From Psychrobacillus sp. OK032 (GTDB taxonomy: Bacteria > Bacillota > Bacilli > Bacillales_A > Planococcaceae): DNA of 64,000 nt. The stretch is from positions 496,001 to 560,000 of the forward strand of contig NZ_FOGY01000001.1 in assembly GCF_900111345.1 (NCBI RefSeq). Direction: 5' to 3'. Both the position numbers and the translations under genes were made by a program. Position 1 is the stretch's first letter. Every line of letters begins with the position of its first letter. This document shows positions 43,377 through 53,375 of this stretch, piece by piece. The notes beneath the pieces are model-generated. The model did no database searches, had not been told where the DNA came from, and was given only the letters and a program-made list of their open reading frames with translations.

Positions 43377-44441
43377 TTAGTATTTTTCATACAATGAAAG
43401 CATATAATGTGCATTATCTACCCAGCTATAATGCTCTTTCACGTGAGCTACTCCAGCTCTTCCCATGACAGCTCTTAAATCACTATTTCTTGCCAGCTTT
43501 TTAAATGCAGTTGCTAACTGGTCCGGACTATTTTTATCGACAACGATGCCAGTGACATCTTGAACGACTACTTCTGGTAAGCCGCCGACGTTCGATACGA
43601 CAACAGGAACACCACAAGCCATTCCTTCTACAGCGGCAACGCCAAAGCTTTCACTGTCTTCTGTAGATGGTACAGCAAAAATCGACATTTTACGAATAAT
43701 AGCTGGTACTTCTGTATTTGGAACTTTTCCAGTAAATGTCGTAACATCTGCTATTCGTAAATCTTTTGCTAGTTGTTCATACTCGGCTCTTTGTGGACCA
43801 TCACCAGTTATTAGAAGTTCCGAGTTCGGAAATTCTTTATGAAATAAAGCAAACCCTTTGACCAAGTCTGCAATTCCATATTTGTCTTCTAATGCTTTTA
43901 CGGTTCCGATAATAATCTTTTCATCTGCTTCTTGCCCATCTGGCGCAGGGTAAAATTGCTCAATATCTACTCCAAATGGCGTTACTTCTACTTTTTTCTT
44001 TGTATAAAGATTCGTTTCTTTCGCCATTACATGACTTGTTGAAAAAATAGCCGTTGCTTTTTCTAATGTATATTCAATCAGTTTTTGATTGAGCTTGCTT
44101 TTTTTAGGAACGACAAAAATGTCTTTACCCCATACGGATACGAAATACTTTTTATAATTAACCATAGCACCTAATAACCCATAACTGGATACATAATGTG
44201 CATGTAATATATCTGGATTCCATTCCTTTAGCAGTTTTTTAAGCGTCGGTGCCGCTGCTAAATAGGAAGCTTTGCTTGGAAGTAATTTAGGTAGGATCTC
44301 CGTCGGTACGAGTCTAGCGTTGTCCTCCGAATAATGATCCTTGAAAGTATATACCTTTACTTCAATGCCTTGTGCTTGATAAAACAATGCCCATTTTTGC
44401 GTATGGATCGACCTGCTTGGGGCTAATAATGCAATTTTCAT
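43377..44441 (-). CDS. GT4 glycosyltransferase
   Basis: This 354-residue GT-B enzyme begins KIALLAPSRSIHTQKWAL and ends with the GT4 donor-site pattern (VPSTEDSESFGVAAVEGMACGVPVVVSNVGGLPEVV). The ESFGVAAVEGMACG segment contains the conserved donor-binding glutamates. Its start overlaps the previous gene's stop by four bases. The linkage made is not predictable. Confidence 0.9.
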   Translation of the reverse strand: MKIALLAPSRSIHTQKWALFYQAQGIEVKVYTFKDHYSEDNARLVPTEILPKLLPSKASYLAAAPTLKKLLKEWNPDILHAHYVSSYGLLGAMVNYKKYFVSVWGKDIFVVPKKSKLNQKLIEYTLEKATAIFSTSHVMAKETNLYTKKKVEVTPFGVDIEQFYPAPDGQEADEKIIIGTVKALEDKYGIADLVKGFALFHKEFPNSELLITGDGPQRAEYEQLAKDLRIADVTTFTGKVPNTEVPAIIRKMSIFAVPSTEDSESFGVAAVEGMACGVPVVVSNVGGLPEVVVQDVTGIVVDKNSPDQLATAFKKLARNSDLRAVMGRAGVAHVKEHYSWVDNAHYMLSLYEKY

Positions 44442-45553
44442 TGTTGACCTCCTATGAGCGCTTGCGCAGCTTGTTCAGCACGTTCGTTCCATGCATGCTG
44501 CTGTAAAAAAGATTGTTGAATATTTCTTTTGTAAACTTCAAATTGGGGTTGAATGTCCTGCATCCCTTGGACAAGACTTGCTGCATCGTCTTCTGTGATT
44601 ACTCCATAAGGACCTGACTTTATAAAGTCTTCTTGTGCAGAACAATTAGTCGCTATAATTGGTAGTCCTGCTGTTAAGTATTCTACTAACTTTATAGGAA
44701 CAGCAAAATCGTTATAAATCGATCTTTTTCGCGGAATAAACGCAAAATCTACTTCTGTATAGACTTGTTGAAGCTCCGCACCACTTACATGTTTCAAATC
44801 GATATATGGTTTCGTTAGTTTTTCTTTATCTGAATCGCTTAGCCCTGTATATTCATCTTCTCTACAAACGATAACTAGCTCACCTTTTACGCTGTCTTTA
44901 TTCAATAAATCAAACGATTCTACTAAAGTAGGTAGCCCGTAGTCATCATTATTAATACCACCAACGTATATACCTTTAAACGGCTTTTGGATTGCATTAC
45001 TATTCGTCTTTATTTCCGTAAATCGTCCACCGGGTGGTAACGCCATTTTAGCAGTCTGAATGTTCACATACTTACCCATTGCGTCGCTCGGTAAAAAGAC
45101 GGTATGCATATATTTGCCGTAAAATTTTTCTTCCTTTTTATAAATAGTTTGCATGATGAATTTTTTCAAGCCTTTTAACGAATACAACTCATCAAACTTC
45201 CAATAGACATCACGATAAAAGACGCCAATTGGCACATGATGTTTCTTTAACGTTTGAAAAACGGCTTTATCAATTTTCCAGTCTTTCGGTATATGTCCAG
45301 GATCAGTCAGCCATAATGGAATCGTTTGGTTTTCTGAGTAACAAAATAATGTCTGCTCGTATTTTTTCTCTTCTACTAACTTGTTCCACCGCTGACGACG
45401 TTCCGTACTCGTGCCAGAAATAACGATGAGCTCTAGGTCATTTTTTTTCGCATATACTTCAAATGCTTTGATCATCTCTACTGGACGGATCGCAGAACCA
45501 CTTTTCGGATTCGCTGCAACCGTAAAAGGATAATAAATAATGATATTTTTCAT
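44438..45553 (-). CDS. Glycosyltransferase (GT4-like)
   Basis: This 371-residue GT-B-like protein has IKLVEYLTAGLPIIATNCSAQEDFI near the C-terminus, the usual donor-binding helix (EYLTAGLPII). The N-terminal half (IIYYPFTVAANPKSGSAIRPV) is less conserved. It overlaps the genes on both sides by four bases, so three consecutive genes are translationally coupled. Sugar and acceptor are unknown. Confidence 0.85.
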   Translation of the reverse strand: MKNIIIYYPFTVAANPKSGSAIRPVEMIKAFEVYAKKNDLELIVISGTSTERRQRWNKLVEEKKYEQTLFCYSENQTIPLWLTDPGHIPKDWKIDKAVFQTLKKHHVPIGVFYRDVYWKFDELYSLKGLKKFIMQTIYKKEEKFYGKYMHTVFLPSDAMGKYVNIQTAKMALPPGGRFTEIKTNSNAIQKPFKGIYVGGINNDDYGLPTLVESFDLLNKDSVKGELVIVCREDEYTGLSDSDKEKLTKPYIDLKHVSGAELQQVYTEVDFAFIPRKRSIYNDFAVPIKLVEYLTAGLPIIATNCSAQEDFIKSGPYGVITEDDAASLVQGMQDIQPQFEVYKRNIQQSFLQQHAWNERAEQAAQALIGGQQ

Positions 45554-46938
45554 GCCTTCACTCTTTTCTTTCCTTTATTCATGACAAATCGCCAAATGAT
45601 ATGAAAATAACCTTCCAATATGAACAATCCACCTAAAACAACGGTTAGTATAATCCAAATCGGATTAAAGAAGAAGTCAGAAACTCCTCCAACAAGCGTT
45701 CTTGGAATATTAATCGTGAAATAAATGAATAATGCAAGGACAACTGGTGTTTTCGGTAAACGTAAAAATACAATATAAAGTAATTGGATAACTATGGCAA
45801 TGTAAATGATTGCTATAATGACACCCAAATAGCCAAAAGAGGCAAATGCTTCTCCTAAGAAAATAGTATTAAGTACTCCACCAGTTCCTTTGTCTATATT
45901 TTCTGGGAAGACATTTTCCATTACCATTCGTGCTGAACGAACTTGTTCTATATCAAAGATATTAGCGATAAAAGAAGGTAAACCTTTTGCTTCTAACATA
46001 GCTATGGAATGCGAAAAAGTATCCAAATGCAAAAAGAATGGGGAAATTTGTGCTAAAATAATTCGGCCGATTGGTCCGGAATTATACGATAAGAAGCTTC
46101 CTACTTCTGTCACACCTTGAATGGAAACATACATGATTACTAATAACACACTACCAGCTATTATATATCCACTTATTCTTCTCCAGTTCAACTTTAAACG
46201 TCCCGTATATACAGCTGCCAATAACAGCATGATGATGTAAAAGAAAATAGGAGACTTAGCTAAATCATAAATCGAGATTAACACAGAAGAAACAAACAAC
46301 ATGAAAAATACTAATTTCCAATACAATCCTTTTGATTGCGTAGCATATACAAACGCAATGATTGATAATACAGGAGTTAGAGCAATTCCAAATATATTTC
46401 TAATATAAACAGAAATTCCGCTAAATCCTCTTGCAGCACCAATTCTCATCTGCGCAAGGTCTTCTGTATTTCCTTTTAACAGCTCGAATATTGGTACCGT
46501 ATTCGTTTTCAAAAGCGTATAAGCAACTGCCATAACAGAAATAGCAGCAAGTCCTCCAAATGCAAGTCTAAATATAAGTCTGTTCTTATCTACACTTGTA
46601 CGAACGGGTTCATGTAGGTAACGATCAAATTCTAATGTTGCATTAAAACCTAAAATTCTTCCTACAACTAACTGCGTAAGTGGGAACAAAATCATCAATA
46701 TCGTCAATAAAACAAATCCAATGATTCGATATTCCTCATGGTCCATTCTTTTGATCATATAGTAATCATCTATTCCTAAAGCTATTAATAATCCGCCAAT
46801 ATAACTGGAGATAAGGAAAGAATAATAATATACAATGGAAATCATATTTGGCTTTACAAGAGAAAGGCTTCCAGAGACCTTTTTAAAAAGGTATGTGGAA
46901 GCCACCACAGTAAAGAGCCATATGCTAAAAATTAACAA
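45550..46938 (-). CDS. Wzy-type polysaccharide polymerase
   Basis: This 462-residue integral membrane protein has about 11 hydrophobic helices and a large outer loop region, typical of O-antigen/oligosaccharide repeat-unit polymerases. No sequence motif is diagnostic, but size, topology and position beside a Wzx flippase support Wzy. It would polymerise lipid-linked repeat units on the outer face of the membrane. Confidence 0.8.
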   Translation of the reverse strand: MLIFSIWLFTVVASTYLFKKVSGSLSLVKPNMISIVYYYSFLISSYIGGLLIALGIDDYYMIKRMDHEEYRIIGFVLLTILMILFPLTQLVVGRILGFNATLEFDRYLHEPVRTSVDKNRLIFRLAFGGLAAISVMAVAYTLLKTNTVPIFELLKGNTEDLAQMRIGAARGFSGISVYIRNIFGIALTPVLSIIAFVYATQSKGLYWKLVFFMLFVSSVLISIYDLAKSPIFFYIIMLLLAAVYTGRLKLNWRRISGYIIAGSVLLVIMYVSIQGVTEVGSFLSYNSGPIGRIILAQISPFFLHLDTFSHSIAMLEAKGLPSFIANIFDIEQVRSARMVMENVFPENIDKGTGGVLNTIFLGEAFASFGYLGVIIAIIYIAIVIQLLYIVFLRLPKTPVVLALFIYFTINIPRTLVGGVSDFFFNPIWIILTVVLGGLFILEGYFHIIWRFVMNKGKKRVKA

Positions 46939-46952
46939 TGCTCACACCTACT

Positions 46953-48014
46953 TTATTTACTACTTTTTAGTAAAGCTAAAACTTTCTCAGCTGTTTTTCC
47001 ATCTCCGAATACAGGTGTATAAGAAGGGGAAACTTGTTTTTGTACAGCTTCTACGATTTTTTCTGTATCAGTACCTGTTAAAATATTTGCATCCTCGATC
47101 AATGTTTCCACCCATTCCGTTTGGTCACGAACAGTAACACAAGGAACTTCTGCAAAATATGCTTCTTTTTGAACGCCACCAGAATCGGTTACGATTTTCT
47201 TTGCACTCGTTTCTAGTGAAAGCATATCTAAATATCCGACTGGTTCGATTACTTGCAAATTAGGAATTTGATCTAGTTGGAAGCCGTAATCCTCTAATTT
47301 TTTCTTCGTACGTGGATGTATAGGCCATACTTTTGTTTCTGGGATTTGACTAAATGCATCTAAAATCGATTTCATACGTTCTACATCATCTGTGTTTTCA
47401 GCACGGTGAATCGTAATTAATAAATACTCTTTTGCCTTTAAATTTTCACGATCTAAAATAGTAGAAGTGGACTCCGCTAATGTTTTATTGTATAAAACTG
47501 CGTCATACATAACGTCTCCAACATTATAAACGCCTTCTGTAATATGCTCGTTTGTTAAGTTTTGAATAGCTGTTTCTGTTGGGCATAGAAGTAAAGTAGA
47601 CACATGGTCCGTTAGTATACGGTTTACTTCTTCTGGCATTTTCTTATTAAAGCTTCTAAGACCAGCTTCGATATGCACAATTGGAACATGTAGTTTAGCT
47701 GCAGCTAGTGCACCAGCAAGTGTGGAGTTAGTATCTCCATAAACTAGTACATAATCCGGTTGTTCTGTTAAAATAATTTCTTCAATTTTAGCCAACATTT
47801 CACCAGTTTGTTTTCCGTGATTACCGGAACCAATACCTAAATGATAATCTGGTTTTGGAATATTCAACTCTTCAAAAAAGATATCCGACATATTCGCATC
47901 ATAATGTTGCCCCGTGTGTACGATAAGCTCTGTTACTTCTTCGCGTATTACGCGTGATACTGCTGCTGCTTTTATAAATTGAGGTCTTGCTCCTAAAATT
48001 GTTAAGACTTTCAT
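46953..48014 (-). CDS. wbpI: UDP-sugar 2-epimerase, WbpI type
   Basis: This 353-residue non-hydrolysing 2-epimerase has GARPQFIKAAAVSRVI, HTGQHYDANMSDIFFEEL, GNHGKQTGEML, YGDTNSTLAGALAAAKL and HIEAGLRSFNKKMPEEVNRI. The SFN..MPEE motif is typical of WbpI rather than the UDP-GlcNAc epimerase MnaA, which usually has YSPxPEE there. WbpI converts UDP-GlcNAc(3NAc)A to UDP-ManNAc(3NAc)A. The other four pathway enzymes are in the same cluster. An MnaA-like activity cannot be excluded. Confidence 0.85.
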   Translation of the reverse strand: MKVLTILGARPQFIKAAAVSRVIREEVTELIVHTGQHYDANMSDIFFEELNIPKPDYHLGIGSGNHGKQTGEMLAKIEEIILTEQPDYVLVYGDTNSTLAGALAAAKLHVPIVHIEAGLRSFNKKMPEEVNRILTDHVSTLLLCPTETAIQNLTNEHITEGVYNVGDVMYDAVLYNKTLAESTSTILDRENLKAKEYLLITIHRAENTDDVERMKSILDAFSQIPETKVWPIHPRTKKKLEDYGFQLDQIPNLQVIEPVGYLDMLSLETSAKKIVTDSGGVQKEAYFAEVPCVTVRDQTEWVETLIEDANILTGTDTEKIVEAVQKQVSPSYTPVFGDGKTAEKVLALLKSSK

Positions 48015-49603
48015 TTCGTCAGCTCCTTCATCATTTGAATCATATCTTTTGCTATAAATGCATTTATATTATATGGGTGCGTATACTTTGTACCATTCCT
48101 TTTAAAAGAAAGGGATTGTTTATATTGTTTATAAGTTGGATAGATTCCATACCATTCCATAGGTTCTTCGAAATATTGTCTATACAATTTTCGCTTACGA
48201 TATACTTTCCGTAAAAGGGGGTAAAGTACGCCATATTTATTTTTCAATGAATTTTCAGCACCTGGTTTTTGTGGTGACGGATAAAAATCGGGATACATTT
48301 TATGCAATGCATAGTCGTACAAATACTTTTTATATTTCAAATCAGCAGGTATTTTACTAAAGAAATAAATTAACCGATCATCCCATAAAGGCATCGACCA
48401 ATCTTGATCGAAATATTCATACACTCGAACTGAATTTATGATGAATTTAGCTTGTCTCTCTTTCCAGTTCCATTCGTCGATGATAGAAGTTACTCTTTCA
48501 TTCGTTAATGTTTTGTATGCCGAGACGTCTTTTGTTACCGCTTTGCCGATGTCGCTAGTTGTATGGCTTAGTCCATTTGCCAGTTGCCATAATCGAAAAT
48601 GCTTGGGTATAATGAAGTCCACTACCTCACTTGAAGTAAATTCTTTATCTAGAATTGCTTCATAAGGTAAATGACTGCCCCCTAAAAAGTCGAGAGAATG
48701 ACCTGGTATGAATACAGCGTCTTCTAATCCTTCTTCTTCTACTAATAATTTTGTACTTGGGAAGTCTTGTAAGTGCGCTACAGATGTTCCGTTACAAGCA
48801 TATACTACATAGTCTTTCCAAAGTTTAGATCTATATAAGTTTTCCCACATTGCTTTATCATAAGCAAAGTACTTCCATTTCAGGCCTAATCGGTCGGCAA
48901 TTTCTTTACTAACTGTTGCTTCTCCATTACCAGGTCTACCATATGTAAACGTAATAATAGAATCTGAAAGACCTTTATCCTTTAATAGTAAAGCGATGAT
49001 CCGAGAGTCATATCCTCCACTTAATGGGAGGATAATTTTACGTCCGGCTAGTCTTACTACTAAATCGTCGAATATATTATGTAGAATATGAGCTAGCTCT
49101 TCGGCAAAAGTCTCTATAGAATCTTGTTCCTTTTCCGCTACATACGAATAATAGGATTCCTTTGAAGCATTTTCTTTTAAACGAACAATTGTTGCGACCT
49201 CAAGTTGGTACCATCCGTCAAACAATGTTTTATCACCAGTCACAAAACCAGCTAACAGAAGCTCTTCCTCCGCTTCTTTGCGAATAGACATGGAAGCTTT
49301 TGGTTCTATATAATCCTGAACAATCCAATCATTTGTTTCGCTTTTCGTATAAAATAAAGGAATAGTTCTTTTTTTATCTGTTACCAAAATAACTTCATCT
49401 TCAGCTTGAAGGATTAACGCAAATTCTCCATTCCAAGCTGCTACTTCATTAAGTGATGACTCTTTAAATATATCCACAAAATTTTCATGGGTGACATATT
49501 GATTTTCATAGTAGAAATAACCTCTAAAAAAACCTTCATACCCAGCGCCTCGTATAGGATAAAAATCTTTATGCCTAAGGTTAGTTATACATTTGTTCGC
49601 CAT
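48011..49603 (-). CDS. Asparagine synthetase-like amidotransferase
   Basis: This 530-residue protein has an N-terminal region resembling the class II glutaminase fold and a C-terminal PP-loop synthetase domain (ILPLSGGYDSRIIALLL). The catalytic Cys2 of true glutaminases is missing (MANKC), so the glutaminase half is probably inactive or uses free ammonia. Such enzymes in polysaccharide loci amidate uronic acids, for example WbpS. Here the likely target is the diacetamido-mannuronic acid (inference). It overlaps the epimerase gene by four bases. Confidence 0.85.
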   Translation of the reverse strand: MANKCITNLRHKDFYPIRGAGYEGFFRGYFYYENQYVTHENFVDIFKESSLNEVAAWNGEFALILQAEDEVILVTDKKRTIPLFYTKSETNDWIVQDYIEPKASMSIRKEAEEELLLAGFVTGDKTLFDGWYQLEVATIVRLKENASKESYYSYVAEKEQDSIETFAEELAHILHNIFDDLVVRLAGRKIILPLSGGYDSRIIALLLKDKGLSDSIITFTYGRPGNGEATVSKEIADRLGLKWKYFAYDKAMWENLYRSKLWKDYVVYACNGTSVAHLQDFPSTKLLVEEEGLEDAVFIPGHSLDFLGGSHLPYEAILDKEFTSSEVVDFIIPKHFRLWQLANGLSHTTSDIGKAVTKDVSAYKTLTNERVTSIIDEWNWKERQAKFIINSVRVYEYFDQDWSMPLWDDRLIYFFSKIPADLKYKKYLYDYALHKMYPDFYPSPQKPGAENSLKNKYGVLYPLLRKVYRKRKLYRQYFEEPMEWYGIYPTYKQYKQSLSFKRNGTKYTHPYNINAFIAKDMIQMMKELTK

Positions 49604-49616
49604 GTCTTATCCCCCA

Positions 49617-51032
49617 TTACTTTCTTTTCACTAAATATTTATCCATTCGAACGAGCAAAACTAGGATGACGAATACGATCCATACTCCTAAGATTAGCCA
49701 ACTATTTAAATCATGTAATTGAATATATACAATTCCGAGTGTTGCTGCTATTAACCAAAAGATTGTCCAAGCCATTTTAAATCCGGAGAAAGGCACATAA
49801 TATAGCTTTTGACTTTTACGGAATACCATAAATAATGCTAGACAGTACGCTGCTATATATGAAATGACAGTTCCCCAAATAATCAGGTGTGGAACGAATA
49901 TAAAATTCAATACAATCGATACAATTGCTGCTATTCCAAATGCTATAGAAATATGCTTCGTCTGTTTAGAGTAAAATATCCCTGTGGAAACAATCATATA
50001 GTAAAAACTTAAAAATGTTGCAATTGAGATTGGTGCCACATATTGAAATGCAATTCTAAAATTCTCTGGCATAACTAAAATAATCCATGGCATGAAGGTT
50101 GCTAAACCTAAAACTCCGAAACTACCAATTATTAAAAAAGCAGCATATAATGTTGCAAATAATTGAGGGCTATCTTTTTTATCCTTCAAAGACATAGAGA
50201 AGGGTCTCCAAGCTAGCTGTATTCCACTAGTCAATAAAGTTATAAAGGTTGCAAACTTAATAGCTGTCCCATAAATACCCACATCATCTAACGTGCCATA
50301 TGCTCGAATAAAAAAGTTATTGGCATTGGCAATAATCCAAAAGGCTAAAGATGCTGGCACTAATGGAGCTGCGTAAACTAATATTTTCTTTAGGATAACC
50401 TTATCAAACAATGGCTTTAAATATACTCTGACAGGTTTTATTAAGACTAGGACAATAATAGCTACACTGATTAAACGAGCTACAAGTATACCTTCTAAAG
50501 AAGTCCAAACAAACATTAAGAAAAGGATGGAAACAACCGCTATTAATAGCATTTTACCTATCGTTGTAAAGACCACTCTTTTTGTATGGAACTCATATCT
50601 TAGAATAGTTAAAACTAGTGTAACAACTGTATCTAAACATAGTGTACCTAAAGCAATATAAAATAGTTGAGAGTAGCCCGCAGTTTCTAAAATTAATGCA
50701 GATAGCCAATCGCCACCGATTAAAAACACAATTATAAGTAAGACAACCATGGATAAACGGAATGTCATAACCGAACGAACATACTTTTCACGTGTCTCTT
50801 TATCTTTATACTCAAAATAATAATATGCTAGAGCCGAGTCAGTTCCGAATATCACTAGGAAGGTGAGCATAGATACAGTGGTATCTACCATTTGAAGCAA
50901 ACCAACTAGCGATGTATCAACTAAATAATGAGCGTACAACGGAAAGAGGATGAAAGCTATTAGTTTAGTTCCTACATTCATAAATGCGTAAAGGAGCGAA
51001 TCCGCTCCTAAACGTTTTAGCTGAGAAAACAC
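49617..51032 (-). CDS. Wzx-type flippase
   Basis: This 471-residue membrane protein has about 12-14 helices in the MATE/MOP (polysaccharide_synt) fold, beginning FSQLKRLGADSLLYAFMNVGTKLIAFILFP. Wzx moves undecaprenyl-linked repeat units to the outer leaflet for Wzy. It directly adjoins the acetyltransferase gene. Confidence 0.9.
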   Translation of the reverse strand: MFSQLKRLGADSLLYAFMNVGTKLIAFILFPLYAHYLVDTSLVGLLQMVDTTVSMLTFLVIFGTDSALAYYYFEYKDKETREKYVRSVMTFRLSMVVLLIIVFLIGGDWLSALILETAGYSQLFYIALGTLCLDTVVTLVLTILRYEFHTKRVVFTTIGKMLLIAVVSILFLMFVWTSLEGILVARLISVAIIVLVLIKPVRVYLKPLFDKVILKKILVYAAPLVPASLAFWIIANANNFFIRAYGTLDDVGIYGTAIKFATFITLLTSGIQLAWRPFSMSLKDKKDSPQLFATLYAAFLIIGSFGVLGLATFMPWIILVMPENFRIAFQYVAPISIATFLSFYYMIVSTGIFYSKQTKHISIAFGIAAIVSIVLNFIFVPHLIIWGTVISYIAAYCLALFMVFRKSQKLYYVPFSGFKMAWTIFWLIAATLGIVYIQLHDLNSWLILGVWIVFVILVLLVRMDKYLVKRK

Positions 51033-51764
51033 TTAGAGTAGTTCCTCCTCAGGTACATTTTTCATAATTTTTGCAGGGAATCCTTTAATCAATGTTTTTT
51101 CTTCTGTATCTTTAGTTACTAACGCGCCGGCTGCTACAAATGTTTCTTCAGCAATTGTAATACCTGGCAAGATGATAGAAGCCCCACCAACACGAGCCCC
51201 ACGTTTTACAGTTGCACCTTTAATCTTATCAAAGCGTGCTTCTGTTCTACCCATGAAGTTATCATTCGTTGTAGTCACACATGGTGCGATAAATACATGA
51301 TCTTCTAAAGTAGAATGTGCTGTAATATAAGAGTTCGATTGAATTTTCGTACGGTCACCAATTGTTACGAAGTTCTCTACTGTAACATTACGTCCGATTA
51401 TAACGAAAGAACCGACTTCCACATCTTCACGCACAGTTGCTAAGTCGGCAATTAGCGTACTTTCGCCGACAATAGCTCCTCTATACACAATTGTATTTGC
51501 TCCAATTGTACATTCTTTTCCAAGTTGAAGCGGTGGAATTTCTTTTGTAATTTGCATCGTACTAGTTTTTGCTGGTTTTGGTTGTTTCCCAACTACCGCT
51601 CCATCATCAATGGATGTACCATCACCAATAATAGAATCAGCATGAATCGTTACTCGATTACCAATGCGAACATTGGCACCAATTTTCGCTCCTTCTTCTA
51701 TAACAGAAAAATGACCGACTGTTGTATTTTCACCTAGTTCAGCAGTTTCATGTATAAAGTTCAT
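51033..51764 (-). CDS. wbpD: Left-handed beta-helix N-acetyltransferase, WbpD type
   Basis: This 243-residue protein consists of hexapeptide repeats (IGANVRIGNRVTIHADSIIGDG; VGSFVIIGRNVTVENFVTIGD; GARVGGASIILPGITI). The family includes WbpD/WlbB, which acetylates the 3-amino group of UDP-GlcNAc(3NH2)A. The ATG at 51764 is preferred with AAGGAGG eight bases upstream; an in-frame ATG two codons earlier is too close to the site. Adjacent genes supply the other pathway steps. Confidence 0.87.
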   Translation of the reverse strand: MNFIHETAELGENTTVGHFSVIEEGAKIGANVRIGNRVTIHADSIIGDGTSIDDGAVVGKQPKPAKTSTMQITKEIPPLQLGKECTIGANTIVYRGAIVGESTLIADLATVREDVEVGSFVIIGRNVTVENFVTIGDRTKIQSNSYITAHSTLEDHVFIAPCVTTTNDNFMGRTEARFDKIKGATVKRGARVGGASIILPGITIAEETFVAAGALVTKDTEEKTLIKGFPAKIMKNVPEEELL

Positions 51765-51777
51765 GTTCATTGCCTCC

Positions 51778-53094
51778 TTACAGTTTGATGTAACGATTTG
51801 GAGTTTCAATGCCTTTGAATGCATTACGCGTATCAAAGATTACTTTTGATCGTTGAGCGATATTTACATAGTCAAATGCAGTATGGTCTGTAGCCAAGAT
51901 AACAATATCTGCTTCATCCAATAGTTCATCCGTTAATTCAGTTGTTTCTAGTGTTTGACCATTAACTTTGAATTTATCCGCATGTGGATCGATTGCTTTG
52001 AAATCTGCACCTTGTTGCATTAATAGTTCGATTAACTTCAATGATGGAGATTCACGCATATCATCGATGTCTTTTTTATACGCTACGCCTAGTAAAAGTA
52101 CTTTTGCGTTACGAAGTGCTTTACCATCATCATTTAAAATTTGCATTGCACGATTAATAACATAATCAGGCATTGAGTTGTTAATTTCTCCAGCAAGCTC
52201 GATTAGTCTTGTATGGTAGTTATATTCTCTAGCTTTCCATGTTAAGTAGAATGGATCGATCGGAATACAGTGTCCGCCGAGTCCAGGTCCTGGATAGAAT
52301 GCCATAAATCCGTATGGTTTTGTTTTCGCTGCGTCAATTACTTCCCAAACGTCGATGCCCATTTTTTCACAAAGGACAGCCATTTCATTTGCAAGTGCAA
52401 TATTAATATGACGGAATGTGTTTTCGAAGATTTTTTCCATTTCTGCAATTGCAGGACTAGAAACTTTATGCACATCGCCATCAAGCACACTGCTGTAAAG
52501 TGCTGCTGCTACATTTGTACATTTTTCTGTAATACCACCAACTACTTTAGGTGTGTTTTTTGTATTGAAGCTTTTATTACCTGGATCGATACGTTCTGGA
52601 GAGTATGCGATGAAAATATCTTCTCCAACTGTAAATCCTTTATCTTCTAATGCTTTACGAATAATTTCTTCTGTTGTACCAGGATAAGTTGTTGATTCAA
52701 GCACGACTAATGTTCCTGGTTTTGCGTAGTTTGCAATTTCATTTACAGAGCTTTCAACGTATGAAGTATCTGGTTGTTGATAAACATCAAGTGGTGTTGG
52801 AACACAAATAGCAACCGCATCCACTGAACTGATTGAACCGTAATCTGAAGAGGCTCTTAATAGTCCAGCGTCTACCATATCTTTTAAATCATTATCTACA
52901 ACGTCACCGATATAGTTAATTCCTTTGTTTACTTGTTCAACTTTCGATTCTTGTACGTCAAAACCGATTACTTTATATCCAGCTTTTGCTTTTTCAACGG
53001 CTAGTGGCAAACCTACATAACCTAATCCAACTACCCCAATTACGGCTGTGTGGTTTTCAATTTTTGCTAATAATTCTTCATAGTGTGTAGACAT
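51778..53094 (-). CDS. wbpA: UDP-N-acetyl-D-glucosamine 6-dehydrogenase, WbpA type
   Basis: This 438-residue NAD-dependent dehydrogenase has a Rossmann motif GVVGLGYVGLPLAVEKAKAG and the catalytic cysteine segment PGPGLGGHCIPIDPFYLTW. The IPIDPFYL form is typical of WbpA/WbpO rather than UDP-glucose dehydrogenases, which have KD. It oxidises UDP-GlcNAc to UDP-GlcNAcA, the first step of the diacetamido-uronic acid pathway. An AAAGGAGAGA site precedes the ATG. Confidence 0.93.
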   Translation of the reverse strand: MSTHYEELLAKIENHTAVIGVVGLGYVGLPLAVEKAKAGYKVIGFDVQESKVEQVNKGINYIGDVVDNDLKDMVDAGLLRASSDYGSISSVDAVAICVPTPLDVYQQPDTSYVESSVNEIANYAKPGTLVVLESTTYPGTTEEIIRKALEDKGFTVGEDIFIAYSPERIDPGNKSFNTKNTPKVVGGITEKCTNVAAALYSSVLDGDVHKVSSPAIAEMEKIFENTFRHINIALANEMAVLCEKMGIDVWEVIDAAKTKPYGFMAFYPGPGLGGHCIPIDPFYLTWKAREYNYHTRLIELAGEINNSMPDYVINRAMQILNDDGKALRNAKVLLLGVAYKKDIDDMRESPSLKLIELLMQQGADFKAIDPHADKFKVNGQTLETTELTDELLDEADIVILATDHTAFDYVNIAQRSKVIFDTRNAFKGIETPNRYIKL

Positions 53095-53137
53095 TATTGT
53101 CTCTCCTTTTTAATTAAGCTCTGTAAAATTTTAATGG

Positions 53138-53329
53138 TTGATTTCCGTTACAGGCGGACGCTTTCCGCGGGGTGAGCGATGAGCCATCACCGTAGCTTCG
53201 CGTCCGTTGTGATGTCTCATCTGTCTCACTAGAGGAACGAAGGCTAAGTGCGCCACATCGTGTGGCAACGCCTTCGTGACCAACATCCTGTTGGCCTCCG
53301 CTGGAGTCGCCGCCTTCCACTACAATCAA
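53138..53329. repeat. Structured intergenic repeat element A (long, inverted copy)
   Basis: This copy is opposite in orientation to that at 34411-34542. It shares GGCGGCGACTCC, GTGAGACAGATGAGAC, ACGCGAAGC, GGCTCATCGCTCACCCCGCGG and GCGTCCGCC with it. It carries about 75 extra bases containing three further inverted repeats (CCAACA/TGTTGG, CGAAGGC/GCCTTCG, GCCACA/TGTGGC). The extra hairpins suggest selection on folding, or an insertion of another structured element. Confidence 0.85.
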
Positions 53330-53375
53330 GTAAGAAATGTATCTAAATCAACAATTACATCAAAATAGCCTTTAA

